Assembly (NCBI RefSeq): GCF_019710575.1 | Contig: NZ_JAHWFK010000001.1 | Span: forward strand, 868,001 to 932,000 | Direction: 5' to 3' | From: Paractinoplanes polyasparticus | GTDB lineage: Bacteria > Actinomycetota > Actinomycetes > Mycobacteriales > Micromonosporaceae | Length of the DNA stretch: 64,000 bases | Shown: one piece after another, positions 23,734 to 31,874 of the stretch | Layout: every line of letters begins with the position of its first letter | Position numbering within the stretch: position 1 is the first letter of the stretch | Notes under the pieces: model-generated | The model's input: only the letters and a program-made list of their open reading frames with translations | Told to the model about the DNA's origin: nothing | The model's database searches: none | Position numbers and translations under genes: made by a program

Positions 23734-24719
23734 GGGGTGACCGCCTCGTCCGGGATTCGGGCGGTGAGCTGGAAACCGCCGCCTTTCTCCCGGGCGGCCA
23801 GCGTGCCGCCCAGCGCGGTGATCCGCTCGTGCAGGCCCAGCAGCCCGTGCCCGGCGCCCGGCGCGTGCGACCAGCCCGGGGCGGGCCCGTTGTCGGCCAC
23901 CGAGACCACCAGCACCTCAAGATCGCGACGGACGACGACGCGGACATCGGTGGGCCCGGCATGCCGGGCCGTGTTGCTCAGAGCCTCACGCACGGTCTGG
24001 CAGATGGCCAGCTGCACACCGGGTGACACCTCGCCGAGATCGGTCACCGTCAGTTCGGGGCGGACACCGGCGTTCCGAGCCGCTTGGACGATCGCCGGCA
24101 ACACGCTGAGGTCGTCGACCGGGGCCCGCGGAGCCACCGCGAACTGCCGCACCTCCCAGCCGGGCCGCCGCGCCTCGCGCTCGGACTGCGGCACCGCCTG
24201 GCCGTTCTGTGGCATCTTCCGGTCGGACGGCGGCATCTCGTGGCCGGGCGGGGGCATCTCGTGGCCGGGCCGAGGTGGGCTGGACTCGCGCAGGACCGTG
24301 AGCATGCGCCGCAGTTCGGCGGTGGCGCCCCGGCTTACCTGTTCGATGTCGGTGAGGGCGTCGGCGACCTCGGGCGGCTTGTCGAGGTGGCGGGTCGAGG
24401 CCGCGCGCACGGTGATCAGCCCGAGCCCGTGCGACACGATGTCGTGCAGGTCGCGGGCGATCTTGAGGCGTTCCGACTGGACGGCCTCGGCGGCGGCCCA
24501 CTCGGTGAGCCGCTGCTCGTAGGCCCGGCGGTCGGCCCGCCACCGCAGCACGGCCCAGACCGCGGCGGTCACCGCCCCGGCCACGAACAGCGCCGGGATG
24601 ACGGTCGCCGCTCGGCCCTCGGCGCCGCCGGTCACCATCGCCACAGCCGTGACCACGCCGACCGTCACCAGCACCGGGACGGCCCGGGATCGCCTTTCGG
24701 GACGACGGTTCGCGCTCAT
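23730..24719 (-). CDS. Sensor histidine kinase with heptapeptide-repeat linker
   Basis: 329 residues. Two TM helices near the N-terminus, HisKA_3 with 'ERLKIARDLHDIVSHGLGLITVRA', and HATPase_c with 'REALSNTARHAGPTDV', 'VADNGPAPG' and 'GHGLLGLHERITALGG'. Between them (about 148-191) lies a repeat of seven-residue units (PGHEMPP, PGHEMPP, SDRKMPQ, NGQAVPQ, SEREARR, PGWEVRQ) that is not usual for this family. ATG at 24719 follows TACAGT by 7 nt (leaderless). DesK-like short sensor, operonic with its regulator. Confidence 0.85.
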   Translation of the reverse strand: MSANRRPERRSRAVPVLVTVGVVTAVAMVTGGAEGRAATVIPALFVAGAVTAAVWAVLRWRADRRAYEQRLTEWAAAEAVQSERLKIARDLHDIVSHGLGLITVRAASTRHLDKPPEVADALTDIEQVSRGATAELRRMLTVLRESSPPRPGHEMPPPGHEMPPSDRKMPQNGQAVPQSEREARRPGWEVRQFAVAPRAPVDDLSVLPAIVQAARNAGVRPELTVTDLGEVSPGVQLAICQTVREALSNTARHAGPTDVRVVVRRDLEVLVVSVADNGPAPGWSHAPGAGHGLLGLHERITALGGTLAAREKGGGFQLTARIPDEAVTP

Positions 24720-24817
24720 GCCGCCGACTGTAGTTCTCAGACCCTGGTCCGAGAGGCCGCCAAAGTTCTGACCGTGGTCCGACGACATCGCCGGCACCCT
24801 CCCGTTGACTTTCCCGC

Positions 24818-25501
24818 ATGATTTCCATCGACCGGGTGAGCCGCCCCGGCATCCTGCACGAGGTGTCCTTCGAGGCCCGTCCCGGCCGCGTCACCGGCTT
24901 CCTCGGCCCCAACGGCGCCGGCAAGACGTCCACCGTGCGCATCCTGCTCGGGCTCGACCGGCCCGCGACGGGCACGGCGACGATCAATTCCCAGCCGTAC
25001 GCGTCCTTGCCGCGCCCCTTGACGGTCGTCGGCGCGCTGCTCGACGGCAGCGGCGCTCATCGGGCCCGCACGGCGCGGGCTCATCTGCGCTGGCTGGCCG
25101 CCAGCAACGCGCTGCCGCGAGCAAGGGTCGACGAGGTGCTCGAAGCGGTGGGCCTCACCGCCTCGGCCGGCAAACGGGCCGGCCGGTTCTCCCTCGGCAT
25201 GAGCCGCCGTCTCGGCCTGGCCGCGGCCCTGCTCGGCGACCCGCCGGTGCTGGTGCTCGACGAGCCGTTCAACGGCCTCGACCCGGCGGGAATCCAGTGG
25301 ATGCGCGCGTTCCTGAGCCGATGCGCCACCGAGGGTCGCACGGTGCTGCTCTCCAGTCATCTGCTCGACTTCCCGGTCGACGACGTGGTCGTGATCGATC
25401 ACGGCCGGGTGGTCGCCCGCGGCACGCCGGCCGAGGTCCAGGGCGATCACGACTCGCTGGAAGACGCCTTCCTCTCCTTGACGGGCGCAGCCACGTGGTG
25501 A
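24818..25501 (+). CDS. ABC transporter ATP-binding protein
   Basis: 227 residues. Walker A 'GFLGPNGAGKTSTV', signature 'RFSLGMSRRLGLAAALLG', Walker B 'VLVLDEPFNGLDPAG' and H-loop 'LLSSHLLD'. It resembles the ATPases of two-gene drug or bacteriocin exporters (CcmA type). It is divergent from the kinase gene and followed, with GTGA and ATGA overlaps, by two permease genes, forming a likely exporter regulated by that two-component system. Confidence 0.9.
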   Translation: MISIDRVSRPGILHEVSFEARPGRVTGFLGPNGAGKTSTVRILLGLDRPATGTATINSQPYASLPRPLTVVGALLDGSGAHRARTARAHLRWLAASNALPRARVDEVLEAVGLTASAGKRAGRFSLGMSRRLGLAAALLGDPPVLVLDEPFNGLDPAGIQWMRAFLSRCATEGRTVLLSSHLLDFPVDDVVVIDHGRVVARGTPAEVQGDHDSLEDAFLSLTGAATW

Positions 25502-26229
25502 GGGCCGAGTTGTCGAAGCTGCTCGGCCTGCCGACCGCCTGGGCCGGCCTGGTGCTGGGGCTGATCGCCGCGCCCGCGCTGGTCTTCGTCAACACCCCCG
25601 GTCTGCGCCGGGCGCTCGAGTCCGGGCGGATCGCCGACCTGGGCTACGAGAATCTCGGCATCGGCCTGCTCGGCGCGCTGATCCTCGGCGTGGTGGCAGT
25701 GAGCAGCGAATACACGTCCACCGGGGACGACTCGCCGGGCGCCCACCAGATGACAGCGACGCTTCTGGCCATGCCCCGGCGCTCCCACCTGCTGGTCGCC
25801 AAGGGCGTGGCCTTGTCCCTCGTCGTGGCGGTCCAGGGCACGCTGACCGCCTCCGCCACGATGCTGCTGACTCAGGTCATGCTGCCCGACTACGCGCCGC
25901 CGTTCGCCCCGGCCCGCATAGCAGCGGCCGTCCTCTACTGGACCCTGCTGGGCCTCCTGGCCTTCGCGACAACCCTGATCTTCCGGAACGGCATCATCAC
26001 GCTGACCGTCTTCATCGTGAACAGTTCGGTCGTCTCGGTCTCCTATCTGCTGACCAAGCTGACTCCCTGGGCGGCCTATCTGCCCGACATCGTCGGCGCT
26101 CACATGTTCCTCCGCAGCATGCCCGGTGAGACCCACATCCCGCCGCTGACCGCCGGCCTGGTGATGACAACCTGGGTGGCTGCTTTCCTGGCCGCCGCCG
26201 GCTTTTTCTTCACCCGGCGGTCCGCATGA
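25498..26229 (+). CDS. ABC-2 type permease
   Basis: 243 residues with six TM helices, starting MRAELSKLLGLPTAW at a GTG that overlaps the ATPase stop. 'VSSEYTSTGDDSPGAHQMTATLLAMPRRSHLLVAKGV' is typical of ABC-2 permeases of this exporter class (the EY and MTATLLA-PRR motifs). Forms the membrane part of the exporter together with the next gene. Confidence 0.85.
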   Translation: MRAELSKLLGLPTAWAGLVLGLIAAPALVFVNTPGLRRALESGRIADLGYENLGIGLLGALILGVVAVSSEYTSTGDDSPGAHQMTATLLAMPRRSHLLVAKGVALSLVVAVQGTLTASATMLLTQVMLPDYAPPFAPARIAAAVLYWTLLGLLAFATTLIFRNGIITLTVFIVNSSVVSVSYLLTKLTPWAAYLPDIVGAHMFLRSMPGETHIPPLTAGLVMTTWVAAFLAAAGFFFTRRSA

Positions 26230-26888
26230 CCAGCGCCCCACCACCCAGCTCCTCCGCCGGCCCCGCCCGAGCCCGTCCGCCCGCCCGCTCCGCGACCCTG
26301 ACCGAGCTGGGGAACGCCGTCCACGCCGAGCTGCGCAAGCTCGGGACCCTGCCGTCGCTGCGGTGGGCCGCGTTGCTCACCTTGGCCGCCACAGCGCTGC
26401 TGGCGCTGGCGGCTCATCGGGCGGCGCCGGGGACGGATCCGATCCGGACGGCGCTGCGGTGGACGCAGGCCGGGTTCCTCGTCTTCGGCGTCCTGGCCGC
26501 GACGCACGAGTACGAGTCGGGTGGTCAGATCAGGGCGACGTTGCTGGCTGTCCCCCGGCGTCTCGGTCTCGCCGCCGCCAAGGCCATCGCGCTCGTGGCC
26601 GTCGTCGCCGTCCTCGCTGCCCCGGCCGGCACGCCGTACCTGGTCAGCGTGGCTCTCGCCGGCGCCGGGCTGGGTGGGATTCTGCGCAACACGGTGGCCG
26701 CCGTCGCGGCCGGGCTGACCCTCTATCTCGTCATCTGCCCGGTGATACTGAGTCGTTTCCCCTCGAGCGCGGCGTGGCTGCCCGACACCGCGCTGCTCGA
26801 ACCGGGGCGCGGGGCGGCTGCCGCCGTTCTGTGGCCGGTGGCTCTGCTGGTCGTCGCCGCTGTGAGTCTCCGACGGCGGAACGCATGA
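26226..26888 (+). CDS. Second ABC-2 type permease of the exporter
   Basis: 220 residues with about six TM helices and a Pro-rich cytoplasmic N-terminus. It repeats the motif 'THEYESGGQIRATLLAVPRRLGLAAAKAIAL', so it is a diverged paralogue of the upstream permease. ATGA overlap with that gene. Shorter than its partner in the middle region. Confidence 0.8.
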   Translation: MTSAPPPSSSAGPARARPPARSATLTELGNAVHAELRKLGTLPSLRWAALLTLAATALLALAAHRAAPGTDPIRTALRWTQAGFLVFGVLAATHEYESGGQIRATLLAVPRRLGLAAAKAIALVAVVAVLAAPAGTPYLVSVALAGAGLGGILRNTVAAVAAGLTLYLVICPVILSRFPSSAAWLPDTALLEPGRGAAAAVLWPVALLVVAAVSLRRRNA

Positions 26889-26899
26889 GGACGTTGCCC

Positions 26900-26913
26900 T
26901 GGGAGCGCTCCCA
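26900..26913. promoter_or_regulatory. CebR-type operator (TGGGAGCGCTCCCA)
   Basis: A perfect 14-bp palindrome identical to the cellobiose/cello-oligosaccharide repressor (CebR, LacI family) box known from Streptomyces. It lies next to a TATAAC element and 47 nt upstream of the xylanase start. It implies control of this gene by cello-oligosaccharides. Confidence 0.75.
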
Positions 26914-26959
26914 TATAACGATGTGCGTCAATCGTTCATCGTCGGTGACGGGGCGTCTC

Positions 26960-28291
26960 ATGCGTGCCTTTCTGCGTCTTGCCCTCCTCTCGCTCGCGGC
27001 AGCCCTGCCCGTCGCGGCCGCGGTGGTCGCGACCAGCACCGCCGACGAGCCGGCGCCCGTCACCGTGCTGACGAGCGACTTCGAAGACGGCACAGTCCAG
27101 GGCTGGACGGGCCGTGCGTCCGAGACAATCGCCGTCAGCACGACGACGGCGCACAGCGGATCGGGCAGCCTGTCGGTCACCGGCCGCACGGCGACCTGGC
27201 AGGGCCCCTCGCTCGATGTGCTGGGGACGTTCGAGAAGGGCACGGCGTACACGATCTCAGCCTGGGTTCGCCTGGCCGCCGGATCGGACAACGCGCGGCT
27301 CAGCGTCGAACGCCGGACGGACGGGGTGGCCGCCTACGACCAGGTCGTGGGCAACACGGCGGTGGACAGTGAGCGGTGGGTCAACCTCGTCGGGCGTTAC
27401 ACGCTCGCCACCGATGTCGACCTCCTGCGGATCTATGTGGAGACGGCGACCTCGACCGAGGCGCTCTTCGTCGACGATGTGATGGCCGGCTACGTTCCGG
27501 CGCTGCCGATCCAGACGACCATCCCCTCGGTGCAGGACGTCGTGACGGAGTTCCCGGTGGGGGCGGCGATCACCGGGGCCGAGATCGTCACCGAACACGG
27601 GCAACTGCTCGACAAGCACTTCGACCGCGTGACCCCGGGCAACGCGCTCAAGTGGGACGCCACCGAACCGTCCGAGGGCGATTTCACGTACGCCCAGGCC
27701 GATCCGCTCGTGAGTTTCGCGAAGGCGCACGGGATGGCGATCCGCGGGCACACGCTCGTCTGGCACAACCAGACGCCGTCGTGGGTCTTCACCGGCGCCG
27801 ACGGCCAGCCGATGACCGCCACCGCCGACGACAAGGCGCTGCTGCTCGAACGGCTCGAGAACCACATCCGGAACGTGGCCGGGCGCTACGGCACGGACAT
27901 CGGTGTATGGGACGTGGTGAACGAGGTGATCGACGAGAACCAGTCGGACGGCCTGCGCCGCAGCACCTGGTTCACCGTCGCCGGCCTCGATTACATCCGT
28001 ACGGCGTTCCGGGTCGCCCGCGAGGCCGCGCCGCACCCGAAACTGTTCATCAACGACTACAACACGAACGTGCCGGCCAAGCGCGACAAGCTGTACGCGC
28101 TGGTGGCGCAGCTCCGGGGCGAGGGCGTTCCGATCGACGGCGTCGGTCACCAGATGCACGTCAACGTGAACTGGCCGACCATCGCCGACACGAAGGCCAT
28201 GCTCGACGAGTTCGTCCCGCTCGGCCTCGAGCAGCAGATCACCGTCGCCGTCGCCGCGAGCCCCAATCGTGCCACGCACTACCACGCGTAA
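26960..28291 (+). pseudogene. GH10 endo-xylanase with CBM, truncated before the catalytic nucleophile
   Basis: 443 residues. A signal peptide (MRAFLRLALLSLAAALPVAA), a CBM4/9/22-like beta-sandwich (about 37-175, 'SDFEDGTVQGWTGR') and a GH10 barrel from about 185. Present: 'TPGNALKWDATEPSEGDF', 'RGHTLVWHNQTPSW' and acid/base Glu322 in 'WDVVNEVIDEN'. After 'PLGLEQQIT' the expected ELD nucleophile motif is missing and the frame runs VAVAASPNRATHYHA to a stop. The last barrel strands are gone, so hydrolase activity is unlikely. Binding of xylan through the CBM may remain. Confidence 0.75.
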
Positions 28292-28349
28292 AGCGTCCTA
28301 GGATCCTGGCTCGCCGGCTTCCGGTCTTGCTGGTCGGCTCCACCCTTCC

Positions 28350-28371
28350 TAGTGTGAACGTACCGGTTCGT
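28350..28371 (+). promoter_or_regulatory. Promoter and near-palindromic operator of the QsuB-like gene
   Basis: TAGTGT (28350-28355) is a -10 box. ACGTACCGGTTCGT (28358-28371) is a 14-bp palindrome with one mismatched pair, centred on ACCGGT, placed over the expected transcription start. Suggests repression by a local regulator not in this window. Confidence 0.45.
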
Positions 28372-28385
28372 ACAAAGGAGGTCCC

Positions 28386-30242
28386 ATGCGGACGAGCATT
28401 GCCACCGTCTGCCTCTCCGGGACGCTCGAGGATCGCCTGGACGCCGCGGCCGCCGCCGGGTTCGACGGTGTCGAGATCTTCGAGAACGACCTCGTCGCCT
28501 CGGTCAGCTCACCCGAGGCGATCCGGCTGCGGGTGGCCGATCTGGGGCTCACGATCGGCCTCTACCAGCCGTTCCGCGATGCCGAAGGCGCTCCCCCGGA
28601 GCGGTTCGCCACCGTCGAGCGGCGGTTCCGGGCCAAGCTCGGCCTGATGGCGCGGCTCGGCGCCGACACCGTTCTGATCTGCTCGTCCGTCGCGCCCGAC
28701 ACCATCGACGACGACGCGCTCGCGGCGGCCCAGCTGCGACGGCTGGCCGAGATGGCGAACGAGCGCGGCATGCGCATCGCCTACGAGGCGCTGGCCTGGG
28801 GGCGGTTCGTCGCGACGTGGGAGCACTCGTGGGAGATCGTGCGGCGCGCGGAGCACCCGGCGCTCGGCCTCTGCCTGGACAGCTTTCACGTTCTCTCGCG
28901 CACCGACGCGTACGGGAAGATCGCCGGCCTGCCCGGCGACCGCATCTTCTTCCTGCAGCTGGCCGACGCGCCCCGCCTCGACATGGACGTGCTGCAGTGG
29001 AGTCGCCACCACCGCCTCTTCCCGCTACAGGGCCGGCTCGATCTCACCGGCTTCACCCAGGCCGTGCTCGACGCCGGGTACCGCGGCCCGCTGTCGCTGG
29101 AGGTCTTCAACGACGTCTTCCGCCAGGCCGACCCCCATCGCACGGCCGTCGACGCCCGCCGCTCGTTGATCGCCTTGGCCGGCACCCTCACGGGTCCGGC
29201 CGGACAAAGCGAAACTCGTCCCACCGGACCCCACGAAACTCGTCCAGCCGGACCGCGCGGAACGCTCACCCCGGCGCCCGCCCTCGACGGCATCGCGTTC
29301 GTGGAGCTCGGCGTCGACGCGGAGACCGGACCCCAGCTCGACAACCTGCTGCGGGCGCTCGGCTTCGCGCACACCGGGCAGCACCGGTCCAAGGCCGTCC
29401 AGCTGTGGGAGCAGGGCTCCGCCCGGATCCTGCTCAACTCGGGAGCGCCCCGCCCGGCCGAAGGCGAAGCCGCGATCCGCGCGTTCGCGCTCGAGAGCAC
29501 AGACCCGGCCGCCTCGGCCGGGCGAGCCGCCGAGCTGCTCGCCCAGCCCCTCCCCCGCCGCCGGCGGCAGAGCGAGGCCGATCTCACTGCCGTGTCCGCG
29601 CCGGACGGCACCGAGATCTTCTTCTGCCGGGGCGACTACTGGCTGGACGACTTCCTGCCGACGGGCGAGACCCGTACGAGGGAAACCGGGATCACCGCCA
29701 TCGACCACCTCTCGCTGGCCCAGCCGTTCGACCGCTACGACGAAGCGGCCCTCTTCTACCGCAGCGTGCTCGGCCTGACCGACGACGAGGCGGGCGAGTT
29801 CGCGGCCCCGTTCGGCCTTGTTCGCACGCTCGCCGTCCGCGACGCCAACCGCCGCGTCCGCCTCGCGCTCAGCGTGCCCCTGCTGCGCCGTGGCGACTGG
29901 GCCCCGGCCGTCCCCCACCCGCAGAGCCTCACCCTGCTCACCGACGACCTGGCCCGCACCGCCGCCGCCCTCGAGACCGTCCCCGTTCCGGGCAACTACT
30001 ACGACGACCTCGACGCCCGGACGGACCTGCCGCCCGAACTGCGCGACACCGTGCGCAAGCTCGGCGCCCTCTACGACTCCGACGAGCACGGCCAGTACCT
30101 CCAGCTCTTCACGCCGGTCCTCGGCCACCGCGTGTTCATCGAGATCGTCCAGCGCATCGGCGGCTACCGCGGCTACGGCTTCGCCAACGACCCCGTGCGG
30201 ATGGCCGCCCATCGAGCCCAGCGCCTCGTATCACGCGCGTAG
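28386..30242 (+). CDS. 3-dehydroshikimate dehydratase, QsuB-like two-domain enzyme
   Basis: 618 residues. N-terminal xylose-isomerase-like TIM barrel (about 1-265) with metal/catalytic residues in 'AYEALAWGRF', 'LCLDSFHVLSR' and 'LSLEVFNDVF'. C-terminal HPPD-like VOC half (about 295-610) with 'IDHLSLAQPFDRYDEAALFYRSVLGL' and 'FIEIVQRIGGYRGYG'. This fusion matches the QsuB class that turns 3-dehydroshikimate into protocatechuate, feeding quinate/shikimate breakdown. A Thr/Pro/Gly-rich linker (about 266-292) has two ETRP(T/A)GP repeats. An AAAGGAGG ribosome site precedes the ATG. It stands alone, without qui/pca neighbours. Confidence 0.85.
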   Translation: MRTSIATVCLSGTLEDRLDAAAAAGFDGVEIFENDLVASVSSPEAIRLRVADLGLTIGLYQPFRDAEGAPPERFATVERRFRAKLGLMARLGADTVLICSSVAPDTIDDDALAAAQLRRLAEMANERGMRIAYEALAWGRFVATWEHSWEIVRRAEHPALGLCLDSFHVLSRTDAYGKIAGLPGDRIFFLQLADAPRLDMDVLQWSRHHRLFPLQGRLDLTGFTQAVLDAGYRGPLSLEVFNDVFRQADPHRTAVDARRSLIALAGTLTGPAGQSETRPTGPHETRPAGPRGTLTPAPALDGIAFVELGVDAETGPQLDNLLRALGFAHTGQHRSKAVQLWEQGSARILLNSGAPRPAEGEAAIRAFALESTDPAASAGRAAELLAQPLPRRRRQSEADLTAVSAPDGTEIFFCRGDYWLDDFLPTGETRTRETGITAIDHLSLAQPFDRYDEAALFYRSVLGLTDDEAGEFAAPFGLVRTLAVRDANRRVRLALSVPLLRRGDWAPAVPHPQSLTLLTDDLARTAAALETVPVPGNYYDDLDARTDLPPELRDTVRKLGALYDSDEHGQYLQLFTPVLGHRVFIEIVQRIGGYRGYGFANDPVRMAAHRAQRLVSRA

Positions 30243-30254
30243 TACGCTGGGATG

Positions 30255-30530
30255 GTGCCGTACGAATGGGAGGACTGGGCGCTGGCCGCCCTGCTCGGCA
30301 TCGAGCCCTACGAGGTGTGGCAGGCGCTCGATGCCCGCCGGCGCTGGCCCCGGCGGGCCGTGAGCGCCACCGGCGTCCCGGTCCTCACCGTGTGGAGCCG
30401 CACGGTGGCCGGTCGACCGCTGATCGTCGCGGTCTACCAGACCACCGGCTTCACCTGGAAGGTCATCGGCGCGCGGGAGATGGCGGACGACGAGCTGAAA
30501 GAGTTCAGCCGGTGGGAGGAGACCCGATGA
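30255..30530 (+). CDS. BrnT-like toxin candidate
   Basis: 91 residues. The second half 'VWSRTVAGRPLIVAVYQTTGFTWKVIGAREMADDELKEF' resembles the BrnT RelE-fold core and its C-terminal ISARKM-x-x-x-E helix. GTG at 30255 lies 6 nt after TACGCT (leaderless); ATG 30252 is the alternative. The gene overlaps a ribbon-helix-helix gene (ATGA), with toxin first as in brnTA. The N-terminus is less like BrnT, so RNase activity is inferred only. Confidence 0.55.
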   Translation: MPYEWEDWALAALLGIEPYEVWQALDARRRWPRRAVSATGVPVLTVWSRTVAGRPLIVAVYQTTGFTWKVIGAREMADDELKEFSRWEETR

Positions 30531-30871
30531 GTCACGACGACGCGACACCGCAGACCCCGGAACAGCTCACCTCGTTCATGAACGGGCTCTCGTTCGAGCC
30601 CCCGCCCGCCCCGCAGGACGAGCAGGCCCTGCTCGACTCGCTACCGCCCGCCGGGTCGACCGTCATGGTCGTCCGCTCGCTCCGCCTGCCGGTCGAGCTC
30701 GAGCAGGCTGTGGCGGCCGCCGCCAAGGCGGCCGAGGTCCCCAAGACCACCTGGATCCGGCAGGCGATCGAAATGGCCCTGGCCGTCCAGGCCGAGGACG
30801 ACCAGCCCATCTCCCGCGCCGAGGCTCTGCGCGCCCTGACCATGCTGCGCCCCGCCCGCCACGTCGCCTGA
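30527..30871 (+). CDS. Ribbon-helix-helix antitoxin-like protein
   Basis: 114 residues. 'MVVRSLRLPVELEQAVAAAAKAAEVPKTTWIRQAIEMALA' (about 46-85) is an RHH/CopG DNA-binding fold. The N-terminal 45 residues are acidic and Pro-rich, probably the toxin-binding part. Overlaps the BrnT-like gene by 4 nt. Its 3' end, including the stop codon, is tandemly duplicated (33 bp), and it overlaps the convergent CPBP gene by 231 bp. Confidence 0.65.
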   Translation: MSHDDATPQTPEQLTSFMNGLSFEPPPAPQDEQALLDSLPPAGSTVMVVRSLRLPVELEQAVAAAAKAAEVPKTTWIRQAIEMALAVQAEDDQPISRAEALRALTMLRPARHVA

Positions 30872-31783
30872 GGCGAGCTGCGCCCCGCCCGCCGCGTCGC
30901 CTGAGGTGACCAGGCGCTGCCGCTTGGCCAGCGCCAGCACCACCACGGCGTAGGCGGGCAGCACCACCAGGTCGACCGCGAACATCTGCCACGGCATGTC
31001 AGCCGCCGTCTCGGTCACGGTCAGCTGGTTGTACGCCGCCGCCACCCCGGCCGCCAGCAGGTTGTTCACGACGTGCAGGGCGATCGCCGCCTCCAGTCCG
31101 CCGGTGCGCACGGTGAGCCAGCCGGTCACCGCGCCGAAGACGAACAGGTCGGCGAACCCCCACGGCGTCCCCCACCCGTGCGCGGCCGCGAAGACCAGCG
31201 CCTGGAACACGATCGGCACCCACGGCCGGCGGCACCACACCCCGGCCGCCTGCAGCAGCCAGCCCCGGGTCAGATACTCCTCGGCCGCGGCCTGCGGCGG
31301 CACCACCAGCAGCAACAGCACCATCGAGAGGGCGAACGGACCCCATCCGGCCAGGTCGCCGGCCAGGCCGGTGTCCTCGACGCCGGTCACCGTCGACAAA
31401 CCCAGACCGCCGGCCAGCAGCAGCGCGACGGCGACCAGCGCGACCGGCAGCAACGTCAGCAGGAACCGCCACCGCAGCCGTCCGGTGACCGACGACAGCG
31501 TGCCCGCCGGGCGCCGCTGGATCCACCGGGCCGCCAGCAGGGTCAGCGGCAACAGCACCGCGATGGACAGGAAGCCGAGGGCCAGGTCGACGCGGTCGCC
31601 GAAGCTGGGCATCCCGTCCACATTGTTCGGCCGTCCGGCCAGCAGGGCGGCTGCGGTGACCGCCAGGTACGAGAACACGGCGACGATCGCGCCGCCGGCC
31701 AGGATGAACAGGGTGCCCAGCACGGGCCGCCACCAGCGGTGGGCGGGGGTGCGGGCGAGGCGGTGGTACTGCACGGAAGGCAT
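30641..31783 (-). CDS. CPBP family intramembrane protease with an extended tail
   Basis: 380 residues. About eight TM helices with 'AAEEYLTRGWLLQAAG' (EExxxR), 'FAAAHGW' and 'LHVVNNLLAAG' motifs of CPBP/Abi proteases. The normal end is near 'VVVLALAKRQRLVTSG'. The frame then continues for about 85 low-complexity residues antisense to the RHH gene, including a duplicated 11-residue unit. The extra tail is probably not functional and may come from the 33-bp duplication and loss of an earlier stop. ATG 31783 begins MPSVQYHRL. Confidence 0.75.
   Translation of the reverse strand: MPSVQYHRLARTPAHRWWRPVLGTLFILAGGAIVAVFSYLAVTAAALLAGRPNNVDGMPSFGDRVDLALGFLSIAVLLPLTLLAARWIQRRPAGTLSSVTGRLRWRFLLTLLPVALVAVALLLAGGLGLSTVTGVEDTGLAGDLAGWGPFALSMVLLLLVVPPQAAAEEYLTRGWLLQAAGVWCRRPWVPIVFQALVFAAAHGWGTPWGFADLFVFGAVTGWLTVRTGGLEAAIALHVVNNLLAAGVAAAYNQLTVTETAADMPWQMFAVDLVVLPAYAVVVLALAKRQRLVTSGDAAGGAQLASGDVAGGAQHGQGAQSLGAGDGLVVLGLDGQGHFDRLPDPGGLGDLGRLGGGRHSLLELDRQAERADDHDGRPGGR
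30845..30910. repeat. 33-bp tandem duplication across a stop codon
   Basis: Two adjacent 33-bp units (30845-30877, 30878-30910), each starting CTGCGCCCCGCCCGCC and containing GTCGCCTGAGG. The TGA in the first copy ends the RHH gene. Confidence 0.9.
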
Positions 31784-31874
31784 GGGAGAAGTCTGTCGAT
31801 CCGCGCGCCCGGGCGAATCCGGCCTGGGCCGGAATCCGACCCCTGCCCCAGGGCATAGATAGGGTGTCCGCATC

